64,000 bases of DNA from assembly GCA_003971905.1 (NCBI GenBank), contig RSEE01000015.1:62001-126000 (forward strand), written 5' to 3'. The notes under the pieces are model-generated. The model did not search any database. It was not told the DNA's origin and saw nothing but the letters and a program-made list of their open reading frames with translations. Position 1 is the first letter of the stretch; every line of letters begins with the position of its first letter. Positions 11,188 to 23,406 of the stretch are shown piece after piece. The DNA comes from Moniliella sp. 'wahieum'. Lineage: Eukaryota; Basidiomycota; Moniliellomycetes; Moniliellales; Moniliellaceae. Position numbers and translations under genes: made by a program.

Positions 11188-11690
11188 ATGAGTGATCCCG
11201 GCGCGCCTCCTCTTGAGCCGCGCAGGCGGTTTTGGCGCAAAGACGAGACGGAGCATGCGTCGATGGTGCAGTCTCTCGCTGGGCTCAAGGGGCTGCTGTA
11301 TGGCACAATCCTAGGCGGTCTCGGCTGCTACTTCGCTGGCATTGCCTACCCCCCCTTTGGTCGCCACAAGTTGCAGGTCAAAGTCTATCTCACCGCATCT
11401 GGTATGTTCTTCGTGCGATTTGGTACGATAGGAGAGCATTCGCATGTGGGAAGGAGGTTGATGAGAAGGGCTAACTTTGCAATTCAGTGGCCATGGCTTG
11501 GTTCACCTTCTCGGCAGACAAAGCCTTGTTGCGGCACGAGCTGGAGGAGAGGGACTTTGAAGGACGCATGCGTGCCGTTGCTCGCGTGGAGCTGGGACGT
11601 CAGGGGATCATCCCCACTGAGGATGAGATCCATAAGTGGAAAGAAGGCCTGCGGAAAGAGTACTATGCTCGTACCCAGACCGCACCTTAA
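11188..11690 (+). CDS. Small protein with two predicted transmembrane helices, function unknown
   Basis: About 138 residues from two exons, 11188-11401 and 11488-11690. The intron 11402-11487 starts GTATGT, has CTAAC and ends CAG, and the phase matches exactly. After a charged N-terminus (RRRFWRKDETEHASM) come a hydrophobic segment rich in small residues (LYGTILGGLGCYFAGIAY), a basic turn with a proline, and a second segment (VYLTASVAMAWFTFSADKA). A charged, probably helical tail follows with PTEDEIHKWKEGLRKEYY. The hairpin plus charged tail suggests an inner-mitochondrial or ER protein, HIG1/Rcf-like in outline only. An earlier ATG at 11149 is possible. This gene shows no frame break. Confidence 0.7.
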
Positions 11691-12453
11691 CAGAAAGGCT
11701 AATCTCTTTAATCTCTTTGCGATGGAGCATCTCGCTGGCGACTGCAGTTCTTACACGCTGCCTGGCATTGATGGGGATGAAACGTCTCGTGGAGCCAGGA
11801 AATGGGCGGATATCTTTGCTTACCTCGCTGGGTTATGAAAGAGGAAGACATTGTTGTGGCTGTGGGCTATCCCTAATCTGCTGCTGGGAAAAGGGGAAAT
11901 GAATCTGAGTTCAGCATGGTACTATCGTGACGGGAACATGGCTGCATCATCCTCGTCATTCTGATACGGCCTGTAGCAGGTTTCCGCCAGAGCGGACCTA
12001 CACTTGCTTTGCTATCGTTTATACACTGTTCCAGGCCGCCATCGGAGGTCTTGGCCATGCCGGAGACCGTATTGGCCCACGCGACCCCTGTCGCGTAAGG
12101 TATCAATGCGCTTCTCTCGGCTGGGTAGCCATATGGGATAGCATAGTACCCCCTCTTCTCCCTTTCAGCAGCAGGCTGTTCGGCTGCAGGGTCGAATGCT
12201 GACGATGAACGTAGACGGACTGGTCGTGTGACATGTGAGCGCTCAGCTGAGCGCTGGGTGGGCACAGTCCGCAGCCTCTCCTTAGTGGATTAAGATAAGC
12301 GCTTAGGCTAAGCGCTAAGCACAGTCGAGGGGATCCTGCTTACGTCAGCGTCCCCTCGCGCCGCGTGACGCGTGCTTGCTGTTTTTGTGTGCCTCTTGGC
12401 GAGGGCCATTTGGGGGCGGCTCTTGGCCAGCAACGGGCTGGACGTGCTTGGCG
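11691..12453. other. Intergenic region upstream of GCP4
   Basis: No gene recognised. Contains a perfect 9-bp inverted repeat with a 1-nt spacer at 12298-12316 (AGCGCTTAG-G-CTAAGCGCT), about 140 bp before the GCP4 start, and a TGACATGTGA element near 12229. Confidence 0.5.
12298..12316. promoter_or_regulatory. Palindrome AGCGCTTAG/CTAAGCGCT upstream of GCP4
   Basis: Perfect 9-bp arms around a single G, followed by another partial copy (CTAAGC). The same half-site occurs repeatedly at 6775-6796. Dyad symmetry close to a start codon suggests a dimeric transcription-factor site; this is inference. Confidence 0.4.
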
Positions 12454-15147
12454 ATGCTGCCCGAGGTGCTTCTGATCCTAGGCGGACATCCGTCGTCGCT
12501 CGTTGCCGCCTACGCACCCGACGGCACCCCCAGCCTTGAGGGAACGGCTTGGCCTCCCTGACTAGTGAGCCCGAGCTGCTTACTGCCCTCGATGCGTCGG
12601 TGCGTGTCCTCCCCGAAGTCCCGCTGCGACCCGGGGAGCGAGCGCAGCTCCAAAGTCTCGCGGAACTCGGATGGAGTGTCCGTCTTGTCCATCGGTTCGC
12701 ACAGGTCCATCTCGAGCGCTCTCGCATCCAACTTCTGCGCCGCGCTGCCTCCCGTGCCGCGCGTCCCGATGACCGCGTCTCTGCCCACCTCGCACCGCTT
12801 TGGCAGCGCTCCTGAAAGCCCTCGATGCGTATCAGAAGCGCGTCTTGGTCATCGAGCAGGCTCTCTTGGACCACGACCCAGGCTTTGTCGCGTCTCATTC
12901 TTTTGTATCCCTCCTCTCGGTGCGCGCCGAGTTGGCTGACTGGTACCCGCGTCTGCTGGCGCTACGGCGACTGGTACGAGCCTTGCTCCTAGGCCCACGG
13001 GAGAGCCACACCCTCCTCGGCTTGTCCGATATGGCGGACGTGGAGTCTCTGCCTAAGGGTCTGGAGGGATGGACGGGGGGTTGCTGATTGATCTGCTGGA
13101 CCATGCGGTGGATACGGGGATCGCCCGAGTGGCAGATCTCATGGCGTCGGTGCGTGAAGCAGTGGAGGATAGCTGGACGGTGATTCTGATCGATTGGGTG
13201 TGCCAGGCACAGTGTGGCAGTCCTGTGTCCATGGGATCACACCTTACATCATCTGGCCGGGACGCTCTTGTGGAGCAAACAGAGACCGATTGGGTCCTAC
13301 GACCTTACGCGCTCCCTCGCTCCATCCCTTCCTCCCTTGCCCACCCATCCTCTATATCGGCCGCGCATTGCACCGGGTTAAGTATTTTGCCACGGGTCGC
13401 GGCGGAGCCGAGGTTGGCCCAATACCTCAATCCCTCGCCACAGTTTACGCGGCACGTCTGCGCCGGTCCGATGCTCGTCCTAGCCATCCGCATGTTTTCC
13501 CAAACATTGCTCGACCTGCAACAAGAGGTGGGCGAGTGGCTCTGGCGCACCGTCTTGACCAATGAGGTGGTCGTATCAGCCTTGGAGGATTTGGGCCAGT
13601 TTTTTCTCCTTCGGAATGGCAGTTTGTCTGTTCTCTCCTGTCAGAACTGAAACGCGCCAAGAAGGCAAAAGAGAATGCTCAGACTGCATCCTCTGCCGCT
13701 CTGCACGAAGCCGACATGGAACAAGCCCTACACCGAACCATAGGGGATATGGAACACCCATCGATGGAACGCTTGCATTGGCGTCCTGTTCTCCCTGGAG
13801 AGGAGGCAGAATCTTTCGCTCACCACGCGGGAGTGCCTGGATGGCAATTGAGCTACACGGCCGAGTTCCCCTGGACTTGTTCCTGTCCCCTACCGAAGTG
13901 GCTCGATATGCGACATTTTCCTCTTACTTGTTCTCGTTATGCAACACCCACCGCCGCGTCGTGGAGTGTGGACCACCCTCTCCAACAACCAACGAGTGCG
14001 GCGCAAGTTTACTGGCGTTGGAGAGGGCGGCGTGAATTCCAAAGAGGTTAAGCATCGTTCTGACGTGCTCCGTCTCGCATGGTGCCTTGCGCGAGACTTG
14101 ATTTGGTTCTTGGATACTCTGCTCGGGCATTTCCAGGTACGTTCCCTCTGCGGGTCCGGTTCAATGCTAACTGTAGCGCAGACGGATGTGATTGAGGTTC
14201 AGTACCACACTCTACTCAACCAATTATACCAAGCCCATGAGCAAAGACAAGATAAACGGGAAAAGCGACTTAGCAATGCCTCCAGCCCGCAGCTTCTCCA
14301 TCTCGTGCGGCCAGTAGCCTACCGGGACGTCCGGTGCGGCACCTTTCTTCCCCTACCAAACTTGGCAAGCACCCTCAACGATGCTTCCCTTCCCCTCAAG
14401 GCTGGGGGGACGCGCCTCACACATATTGGAGGAGGGGGCAAGGACACGGGCCCAGAGCACCCCCGGGCCTGAATGGCGCCCGCCCAGCACGTTTGGGCTC
14501 AGCGTATCCCACGCAAGGTAGTAGGCTGTCATTAGGCCCACGCAGTGTGGCTCCTCGCAAGGCTGGGGTGGTGGGAGGGAACCCTCCCGGCTAGATTTTG
14601 CAGATGTGCGCACCCTGCATACCACGTTCCTGGCGTACGTGCAGGACGGGTGCTGCTCTCCTCCCTCCGTTGTGCAAGCTGGTGATGGCGTGGTGGGCAA
14701 CTGCGAGCGTCTTTATGGGCTGATCGCCCGGTGGGGGGGGGATGTGCTTGGCTTATTGAGCGAAGGCTCGGTTGGGGATGACCGGGCCAGTGCTGCCGAG
14801 TCGGCGGAGCTGAAGGTGCGGTACGAGGCCATGCTTGCGCTGGTGGTCGATGTGCGCGAACAGCTGCGGGACTTTTTTGAGTTTTGGTGGAAGGGCCCGG
14901 GGCGCGGGAGCCGTCCCGACCAGTGGCGGGCTCGGGCGGGCTGAACAAAGCTCAAGGTTGAAGCGGAAATGGGCGCGACCGCACGGCAACACTTCACCCA
15001 CTTGCTGCCCGGCTGGACTTTAATGGCTTCTTCACCGGCACCAATCTGCGCCATTACGAGGAGGCCAGCGGGCCATGGAGACACCGTGGCGGCCAAGCCA
15101 GGACAACGACCAAGGCCAGGGCAACGACCAAGGCAGATGCGCAATGA
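12454..15147 (+). CDS. Gamma-tubulin complex component 4 (Spc97/Spc98 family)
   Basis: Structural subunit of the gamma-tubulin ring complex that nucleates microtubules at the spindle pole. The start MLPEVLLILGGHPSSLV aligns with the GCP4 N-terminus (MIHELLLALSGYPGSIF in human). Further landmarks are ALLKALDAYQKRVLVIEQAL, GGLLIDLLDHAVDTGI, ILYIGRALHRVK (GRIP1 region), LEDLGQFFLLRNGS, DLFLSPTEVARYATFSSYLF (GRIP2), RDLIWFLDTLLGHFQ, ADVRTLHTTFLAYVQDGC, and LDFNGFFT near the end, the counterpart of the RLDYNKYY ending of GCP4. One intron is 14137-14181 (45 nt, GTACGT, CTAAC); another probably covers about 14312-14592. Many single-base breaks. GCP4 fits better than GCP5/6 by length and N-terminus. 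Confidence 0.8.
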
Positions 15148-15823
15148 TGGACTGGTCAACCTTTGGGCCGTGCAGACTGGCGTCTCACCCACTTGGGTCA
15201 GAGGAGCATATGTGAGTACTATGGTAACAAGACGAAGTGGTGCAGATGCGCATATTGTCGCTTGCCCAGCAATTTGCCATTAGCTGTAACATCTTGTAAG
15301 TCGGGTTAGCTCAGATGGAGAGCGTGAGATTGAAGGGCATCTTCGATAAAAATCCCCCCGGATTCCTCAAGGTCCCCGGTTCGATCCGGGACACGACATT
15401 TTTTTATGGAAGCAGTTTGGCCTGCATTGGTGAGAGCACGACCCGAGAGAATACTCATCTCGCTCCTCTGCAGTTTTGAGGCCCTTTTGCGGCCCAGCAA
15501 AGCGAGTACAACGCTGGATACTCGTGGCGTGGTTTTATCTTCAATCTCAAGCGGTTACGCCCTTGACAAGATGCGATAGAGCAGCAGTGCTACCATCCCA
15601 GCTTGACACTACTCGCTTGGAACGAATCCAACGTCACTCGGATGTCTACCAAGCTCACCCGTTTCCCCCAAGGTTCTGGTAACTCGTGTTACATGTTACA
15701 TCCAATTGGGAGGCCGATGGGTGGGGGGTTAGCACTTGGCCTTCGAGAAACATTACTATCTTTGCTTGAAGGATCAGGTCACCATCATACGATCATCATC
15801 GTCCTCCCGCTGCCAGCGCCAGC
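15148..15823. other. Intergenic region containing a tRNA gene
   Basis: Between the convergent GCP4 and histidine kinase genes. Apart from the candidate tRNA at 15300-15398 and its T-run, nothing recognised. Confidence 0.5.
15300..15398 (+). tRNA. tRNA-Phe (GAA), intron-containing, probable
   Basis: Acceptor GTCGGGT pairs with ACACGAC except for one mismatch. D-arm TAGCTCAGATGG-AGAGCG, the sequence T-GAA-G at the anticodon position, an insert of about 25 nt after it, then ATTCCTC and AGGTC leading to a T-arm CCCCGGTTCGATCCGGG. Discriminator A is followed by a seven-T run (pol III terminator). The D-loop and T-loop each look one base short, as in other genes here. Isotype is tentative because the 3' anticodon strand does not pair perfectly. 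Confidence 0.65.
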
Positions 15824-18800
15824 TTATCCACGGGACTCATCTCCGTGTGGCTTGCGTGTCGGGCGAAGACTTTGGCCGGGGGGAAGGTTGTGGAGCGCGC
15901 TAATAAGCTCGGCGCGGCGGATCGGCTTGGATACGTAGCCATTCATCCCGGCTTGGAGACATCGCTCTTTGTCTCCCAACATGGCATGCGCAGTCAGAGC
16001 AATAATCGGCACCGCCGTCTCCTCAATCCCCTCGTTCTTCTCCCACGCCCGGATCGCCATCGTTGCTTCAATCCCGCCCATGATGGGCATCGATACGTCC
16101 ATCAAGATCACGTCGTACGCTTTGAGCTTGACTGCATCCACAGCCTCTGCCCATTCGGCACCACATCGATCCGATGTCCTTGGTTGCTGAGCAATTTGAC
16201 GGCCAACTTCTGGTTCACTTGGTTGTCCTCGGCCAGGAGAATATCGTAGGTACGTCCGTCGTTCCCTCTGACGGAACAGCCGCCGCACTTTCAAGCGAGG
16301 GAAGGAGGGTGTGCATAATGTCCACCACCGAGGCTGGGGTGGTGATGTAGCTGCCGATCCCATTGTCAAGGCAGAAGGTGAGACTGAGTGTGATCTCGTA
16401 GGGGTAATCAAGTTGATGGGGATGTAATGCAGCGTCTCAACCAAGCGTAGGTCCCCCACTGCTTCAATTGAGTCAACAATGATCGAGTCGATGCGCGGGA
16501 GACGGTGCTGGCGGCTGAGCACCAGCGCTTCCTCGACCGAGTGGCAATGAATTGGGTTCAGCTTCAGCTGCCGCAACATATCCACGATTCCGGTTTGGTC
16601 GTGTAGCGTGTCGAGGAAGAAGATATTGCGGTCCATGTAGGGGCGGATCTTGTCCAGCATCTGGTCTTGGGACAACTTGTCGATTTTTACCACCATCGTA
16701 AAGAAAAACTCGGACCCCTTTCCATAGTCGCTTTGAACCCACAGATCCCCTCCCATGAGCTTGACCAACCGACGAGAAATGCTGAGCCCTAAGCCTGTGC
16801 CACCATATTTACGCGTTGTTGACCCGTCCGCTTGACTAAACGTGTCAAAGATGAGATCCAGCTTCTCTGGCTTGATCCCAATTCCCGAGTCGGATGCGCA
16901 AAACTCCACATCACCTCATTTTCCGAATCTGCCGAGCAACCTTGCACGTGAGCGAGACACGCCCCCCTGATTCGGGTGAACTTGACCGCATTGCCAATCA
17001 AGTTGGTGATGATCTGCTTGAGCCGAAGCGCGTCGCCCACCAGTGGGTGGGGCAGTCACGAGACACTTCATAGAGCAAACGCAACTTCTTTTGCGTCGCT
17101 CGGACCGAGAGTGTCTTTAACACGCCCAAAACGATACTCCGTAGACTGAACGGAACCTCCTCACCGTCATCCGCCCGCTTCAATCTTGGAGATGTCAAGA
17201 ATATCGTCAATGATAGCCAGCAGACCGCCCGCAAGGGTCGAAAGTGACCAAGTTCTCCCTTGGCCACGGCTCAGCTCCGACTCAAGCGTGAGGGTGGTGA
17301 GGCCAATAATACCGTTCATCGGGGTACGAATCTCATGGGACATGTTGGCCAAGAACTCCGACTTGGATCGGTTCGCCAATTCGGCCGCCTCCCTTGCAGC
17401 CGTTTTTCTGGATAGAGTCGCGCAAACTGAAGACATTTGGTTAATTTTGGTCTTCAGAGAGTCCATCTCGCCATTGGCTTCGACGGTGACGAAACGGGTA
17501 AAGTCCCATCGGTAGCCGCAGCGGTGATGGGCAAAGGCGCGCACTGGAGGTGGGTTGTGGCCATAATGTTGACGTTGTCTGTAATCTCCGCCCACTTTCC
17601 CTTGACGTCTTGGCTTCAGCTGTACACCCAACTTCCCTCCGTTCCCACTTCGCGTGCGACGCGGGTGACTTCCGAGGCGAAGAAAGAGAGCTGGTCAATC
17701 ATGTTGTTGATTGTGTTGACCAAATCCAGCATTTCGCCCGCCACGGCGATAGTGACCTTTTGGCTGAGATCGCCATTGGCCACCGCGGTCGTAGCATGGG
17801 CAATGGTGCGCACTTGCAATGTGAGGTTGCCGGCCATCGTGTTAACCGATTCAGTAAGATCCTTCCACGTCCCTTCTATGCCAAGCACGACAGCTTTGCC
17901 CCCAAGTTTGCCCTCGGTACCCACTTCTCGGGCGACCCGAGTCACCTCTCGGTAGAAAAGGTGCGGAGGAACTTGACCATCTCGTTCACGGTCAACTTGA
18001 GGTCGAGCAGCTCACCACGCACCTCGACGTTGATGGTCTGTCCCAAGTCACCGCGAGCAACGGCGGTGGTAACCGCGGCAATAGAGCGCACTTGGGTTGT
18101 TAGGTTGGCGGCCATCATGTTGACTCGGTCGGTGAGGACCTGCCACTGCCCTTTGACCCCTCGAACATTGGCCTGCCCCCGAGCCGACCTTCCGTTCCCA
18201 CTTCGACAGAGACACGGATGATCTCATCCGATAAAGTTTTGAGTTGTTTGACCATATTGTTGACAGTGATCTTGAGATCCAGGATCTCGCCCTTGGCATC
18301 AACGTTGATAAACTCTGTCAAAACGCCCTCTTCGACATTCTTGGTCACCCGAGCAATTTCGCGTACTTGGGAGGTCAAATTGTCGGCCATGCGATTTACA
18401 TTGTCGGTCAAGTCCTTCCAGGTGCCTTCGACGTTAGGTACATGCGCTTGCCCGCCGAGCTTGCCATAGGTGCCCACCTCCATCGACATGCGCACCACCT
18501 CCGACGCAAACACGCGCAGCCGGGCAACCATCGAATTGACCGTATCCTTCAACTGGGCCATCTCGCCTCGGCCTCAATGTCGATGGTCTTGGTCAGGTTG
18601 CCCTTGGCAACGGCGGTAGTGACCATGGAGATAGACCGCACCTGTTCCGTCAGATTAGAGCACATGCGATTCACGTTGATGGTCAATTCCTTCCACACGC
18701 CTCGACGCCGGGAACGCTGGCTTGTCCTCCCAGTTGGCCCATAGAGCCCACCTCCCTCGAGACACGAGTCACTTCGTTGGCAAAGTCCCGAAGTTGGTCA

Positions 18801-20391
18801 ACCATCGTATTCATCGTATCGATCAAGTCGCGCATCTCGCCCTCGGCTTGGACCTCGATTTTGCGGCTCAGGTCACCTCGAGCGACAGCCTTGGTACACA
18901 TGCTTACCCCGCGTACTTGGTTGGTCAAATTCATAGCCAAGTTGTTGACTACATTCTTGAGCTCTTTCCAGCGGCCCTCGACGCCCTCGGCCTTAACTTG
19001 CCCACCCAACTTGCCCTGCGTGCCCACTTCGAGACTGACTCGGGTCACATCGGCGGTAAACTCAGAGAGGTTTTTGACCATCTGGTTGATAATCTCCTTG
19101 AGTTCTTGCATCACCGGCCCGCGTTGGCACCGTCACGTACTGCGACAAATCACCAAACGCCACAGCCTGGGAACAGCAGAAATGGTTTGGTTCAGTCATT
19201 CTACCTAACATGGATAAGAAGGGAATTTACCTTGCACACCCGAGCAATGTCCTGTACTTGAGCCTTCAACAACCGTAGCTCCTCCTCGTCCGACAATTTG
19301 GGTAAAGGGGAATGCTCCTCGTCTTCGCCGTCGGTGGGGACATACGCCAACTCCAAGTCGCGCATCACGGTCGTAGGTGACTCACCACCGAGCATTTGAG
19401 AAGATATGGGCATGAGAGGAGGGTGAGGCGCAGGTATTGGAATCACCTTAGAGGGGTGTGCGCTGTCCGAAAACTGGGTGTCCCCGAGCGGAGGTGAACC
19501 AGCACGTGTCGCTTCCCCCGCGTGCATGTAATCCTCCAATGACTGGGGCAGGGAGGACGAGCTTTGTCGAGACATGTTGGTGTGCATGGAAGTAGGGCGG
19601 ACGATTCTGCGCTTTCCCATGACAGGGAATGAGGAGGGATCGTCCGAGACGGAGGGAGTTAGGGAAAACGGACTAATCGGTGTCCCACGGCCACTCCATT
19701 GAGTTGGAATGGAGGGAGAGTGTCAGGCAAGCCTGCGTAGATGCTGGAGGTCAGGCGGGCCGTGTGCTGAGCGGAGGCCCAACGCTGGGCCCACAGACGC
19801 CATCAAGGCATCGGCTTGGTCCAGGAGATCGCCGTCAGCAAGAAGGTCCAGCTCGTCGGGCAGAGCATACGAGGGCACTGTGCCGTTCTGCTGGGCCTGC
19901 GGTTGGGGGGTGGAAAGCTGGGTTTGTAGCGCGGCGGAAAGTGCCGATGGAGAGGCGGAGGCGGAGGTGGAGGTGGATGTGGAGGCGGAAGTAGAGGCGG
20001 CGGCGGGGCAGGAAGGAAGGCAGCTGGGGGTGCAAAGGCAGCCGCCTGGGTGGGCGTGGCATTGCTGCTGCGGCTCTAAATGTGGCAGCAGCGGCGGCAG
20101 AAGCGGGGACAGGGCGGGAGGAGTGGCGGGCACGCGTCCGGCGGCGGGACAGAGGGAGAGGATGGCCTGGGCCGGCGGGTCGGAGTGGGCGAGGGCGGCG
20201 GCACGCTGCTCCTCCCACTGGACCATGACGGTGAGCATGTGCACCAGGCGGGCCAGGCGGCGGTCGGAGGCGGCCGGGGCGATGGGGGGGCGTGGATCGG
20301 CGCCTGGGCTGGGCGCAGCGGCTGCCCATGGCGGTGGTGGGGGCGGCGGCGGCGGCGGCAGGTGCGTGTGGGAGGCTGCTGTGCTGGCCAT
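15824..20391 (-). CDS. Hybrid histidine kinase with HAMP repeats (group III, Nik1/Os-1 type)
   Basis: Cytoplasmic osmosensing hybrid kinase upstream of the HOG pathway; the family is the phenylpyrrole/dicarboximide fungicide-response kinase. From the N-terminus: a Pro/Ala-rich segment with a helix ([17 protein letters not shown]), a Ser/Pro-rich stretch, then six full HAMP repeats plus a seventh start (units like [17 protein letters not shown]...[11 protein letters not shown]). The H-box is [19 protein letters not shown], followed by the ATPase ([32 protein letters not shown]) and a receiver with [13 protein letters not shown] and a Lys in SKPI. Intron 19167-19230. The MGKRR start at 19620 is a safe minimum; the same frame is open further upstream except for one TGA at 19723-19725, so the start is taken as MASTAASH at 20391. 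Several frame breaks. Confidence 0.88.
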
Positions 20392-21646
20392 TGGGGGTGG
20401 TGGCGGTGGGGCAGACGAAGGAGGCGCGGATGGGGGATGGCGGCGCACCGCGCCATCGAGGGAGCAGTCGGAGATCTGAACGTTCAAGTTGGACGTCGGC
20501 CATGGGGCTTCTGCTGTCTGGTGCTGAAGGATGCCGGTGATCCGGTGACATGTGACATGTGATGGGATGCAGATGGCTCGCCACGCTCCAAGCCACTTGC
20601 GCGGGCTCATATTCATACGAAGAAAAGGCTTTCTTTTTTCTCTCCCATGTCCTTTCGCTTTGCTTGCAGCCAGCCCCCTTCCCATTGTCTTCTCTTTCGC
20701 ACATGCGCTCATACCAGCTTGTGCAAAGCAGTACCCGTCAGCCGAATCAATTCGTACAGACCAGGGAGCTCAGGCTCAGGCCTGAGCCTCAGGCAGGAGG
20801 ACCTCATGCCTTCGGGTCCCAAACGTTCTCAACCGGCCCCACGCCAGAAGGCCTGGAGACTGACTGGCGACTGAGTACCTGTTGAGTGCTGGCTGAGTGT
20901 ACTAACTTCCGACAACTGACATCTGACATCTGACATCTGACAGCCTGACGTTGGAAACATGAATTTTGCTTACCCTCCGGGCACATGCCTCAGGTTCCAT
21001 AGTAGTTGGTTAGCAAGTAGGATTCTGATCGCAACGGTCTACTCCTGAAACCTGGGTTCGAATCCCAGTGGGACCTTCTCTTTTAGATGATCTGCAGCGT
21101 GACAGTGGAAGCTTCTGTTTATATGCAACGTAGCTGTCACGGTCCTCTTAGCTAGTAGCCGGTGAGAGCTGCGTTGAGGGCTGCGTTTTGCGTACTTGCA
21201 TCTTGATCGACTCTGCGGCGGAGGCGGAGCTGCGGCAGAACGTCTAGTGTGCGGGGAGGCAAGGAGCGAGGACGCCCCTGAGTAGTACTGAGGAGTACCG
21301 TTGAGCATGAGTTCTGAGCGCGATCATAATAGTGAGGGGGGAGGGGCACTGTGGCAGAGATGTGCAATGAGAAGAGTGAGATCTATGTATTACACACACA
21401 CACAAGTGAAAAGCGTCATGTCCATCTCACGCGCCCCAGGACGCTTCCGCTGGACAGCCACTAATTAATACACGAAAGGGATAGGCTGTAGGGTTGAGCT
21501 GCGCCACACGCAACCTCGCAGGCAGTAAAGAGACAACCATATTTTCCTGTTCTTTGTCGTCTCCTCTTCCTGACCGACGCTCTTGCTTGCAAGCCGCCGC
21601 CACCAGACCAGACTGTGGGGGCTCCGCTACCGCATCTCTCTCGCCC
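20392..21646. other. Intergenic region with tRNA-Gln
   Basis: Divergent promoter region. It carries a TGACATG tandem near 20545-20562, a threefold ACATCTG repeat near 20917-20943, the tRNA-Gln gene, and a short (CA)n near 21397-21407. No protein gene recognised. Confidence 0.5.
20993..21076 (+). tRNA. tRNA-Gln (CTG), with short intron
   Basis: Acceptor GGTTCCA pairs with TGGGACC (one T-G pair). The 5' half GGTTCCATAGT, the D-arm TTGGTTAGCA and the T-arm CCTGGGTTCGAATCCCAG are typical of eukaryotic tRNA-Gln. The anticodon loop reads TT-CTG-A, followed by an insert of about 12 nt and ACTCCT. A TCTTTT tract follows. The anticodon stem has one weak pair. Confidence 0.75.
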
Positions 21647-23406
21647 ATGCTTCGAAACGCCATCTACCGAGCGGCCAGCAGTGTGGCTGCCGCCATGGCT
21701 CCCCCTGATGCATCCCATCTTCATCATCAGAGCCAAGAGGCAGTTCGTCGTCATCAACACCGGCCGTCGTCCCTTGCGCAAATGCCACCCACATTGATTT
21801 TCCCCGACCAAGACGCCCATGATGATTCTCCATCCGATACCGAGGATATTTCCCTTTACGTCCGGACGCCCTCTCGTGGCCGGAGGAATGAGCGTCCAGC
21901 GGCCCGTCAAAGGGGACGTGAGCCAAGTCGCTCTCCTCGCTCCCAACGACAGAGACCCAGCCGGACCTGCTTACTTTTCTCCCCCAAACCCATTCAACTT
22001 TCTGGCGATTCCGACGACGACATGCTTACGGAGACGGCGGTGAGTCTCTGTCAAGCACAGCACGCACATGGCGTGCTACTGCACATTATGCCACTTGTGG
22101 CTTTGTCTCTTTGTATCCACCCGTTGCCTCCTATCCGACGATGAGGACGACGATTATCGCCATGAGCAGGGAGGGGAAGAGGAGCAAGCGCATTCGCCCC
22201 ATCTCCCGAGAGATTCCGTCTACCACTTTAACGGCGACAGGAATCCCGGTAGACACGAAGATGGTCTGCAACGTCCGGTATGGAGGATGCACATGTTGTG
22301 GACGAGCAGGACTTGGCCGGGCTTCCCGCCCTTTATCCCCAACGTTACCGCAAAAGAAGCCCACTCTTAACTCATCGCAAATGAACATGCAAGGCGATTC
22401 ACCTCCTCCCAATACACCAAGTCCTAGTTTCTCCGATGAGACTACTGCCATGCTTAATGGCAAGGCGATCTTCCCCCACCCCCGAGTGCATCAGGAGGAC
22501 ACTGAGCCCCACCCACGGGAGCTGTGGAGGCTGATATCCCCACCTCCCCTGCCAAGGACAAGAAAGATTCTCTACTGTCCCGACGGCCGTTACACAACCG
22601 AATGATGAAACTGTTCCGCTCAACGACCACTGTGGGCAAGAAGAGGGGAGCCAGTCTACCCCTTCTGTTCCCTCCGAATCTTCCAAAACCCGCTCACGAA
22701 CCAGGTCGCGCAAAGGAAAGAAAAAGCGTTCCACCACCACATCAACGCCCATCATCACGGTAGAGCCGGCCAAAGTGGGAGAGGCCCATGCCGAAGCTGC
22801 TGCAGGTGGGTTTGGTCCGATCCCCAAAGGAGAGGAGAGAGATGAGTTTGGGTTTACGGCGTCGGATGCGAGGCGAGCCCATGCCAACTTTGCTGCGCGT
22901 CAGAGCGAGTGGTACCGTCCGACGTTCCCCCTTCCAAGGGAGTACGTTTCCTATGGCCTCCCTCCTCGAGCAAGACTCGATGAGAGGCAAGGCAGGATGT
23001 GGTGGTACCGTATTATGCGCCTACCCGAGGACCTGAACTGCCTCACTTTGGCTTTGCACGCGATCCTTGGCCCACGCCGGACCCACTCGATGCCTATACG
23101 GGAGGGTACGATTACGATCACATCATGGCTAGTGGCGGTGCCGGAAACATTCCGCCGGGCTGGGGGGACGGAGAGGAACTACCAGTACCGCTGAGGGTCA
23201 GTCGGGGTCTGCATTTGCTGCAACCGTACCCTTACCCAGCTCAACATGCGGACCGCGGCCCGATCTTAGCCTCTCCCCCCACTGTCAATGGCACTGGAGC
23301 GCACTCTCCACCCTTGAGCCCCTCACTCACTGCCAAGTCGACGGGCTCGGCCGGGCATAAAAACGCTCCGGGAACCGTCCTCGGTCGACATCCTCTGCCT
23401 TGGTGA
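21647..23406 (+). CDS. Uncharacterised low-complexity charged protein
   Basis: I do not recognise this gene. Sustained protein-like sequence over about 1.7 kb, split by frame breaks and probably an intron starting GTGAGT at about 22039. N-terminal part: Arg/Ser-rich (REPSRSPRSQRQRPSRT) with acidic clusters (GDSDDD, DDEDDDYRHEQ). Middle: Ser/Thr/Lys-rich with a basic block RSRKGKKKRS. C-terminal part: Pro/Tyr/Gly-rich, with REYVSYGLPPRARLDERQGR, YYAPTRGPELPHFGFARDPW and PLDAYTGGYDYDHIMASGGA. Starts at 21647 (MLRNAIY) or 21695 (MAPPDAS) are possible. The stop at 23404-23406 may be artificial, as protein-like text such as KKDLPPQAESVAIDF and ARTKKEAKKDAVAE continues to about 23690. Confidence 0.5.

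Noticed and set aside
14312-14592. Possible separate small gene inside GCP4
   Set aside because: No start, motif or codon pattern; best explained as an intron (GTGCGG...GGCTAG) between two GCP4-like exons.
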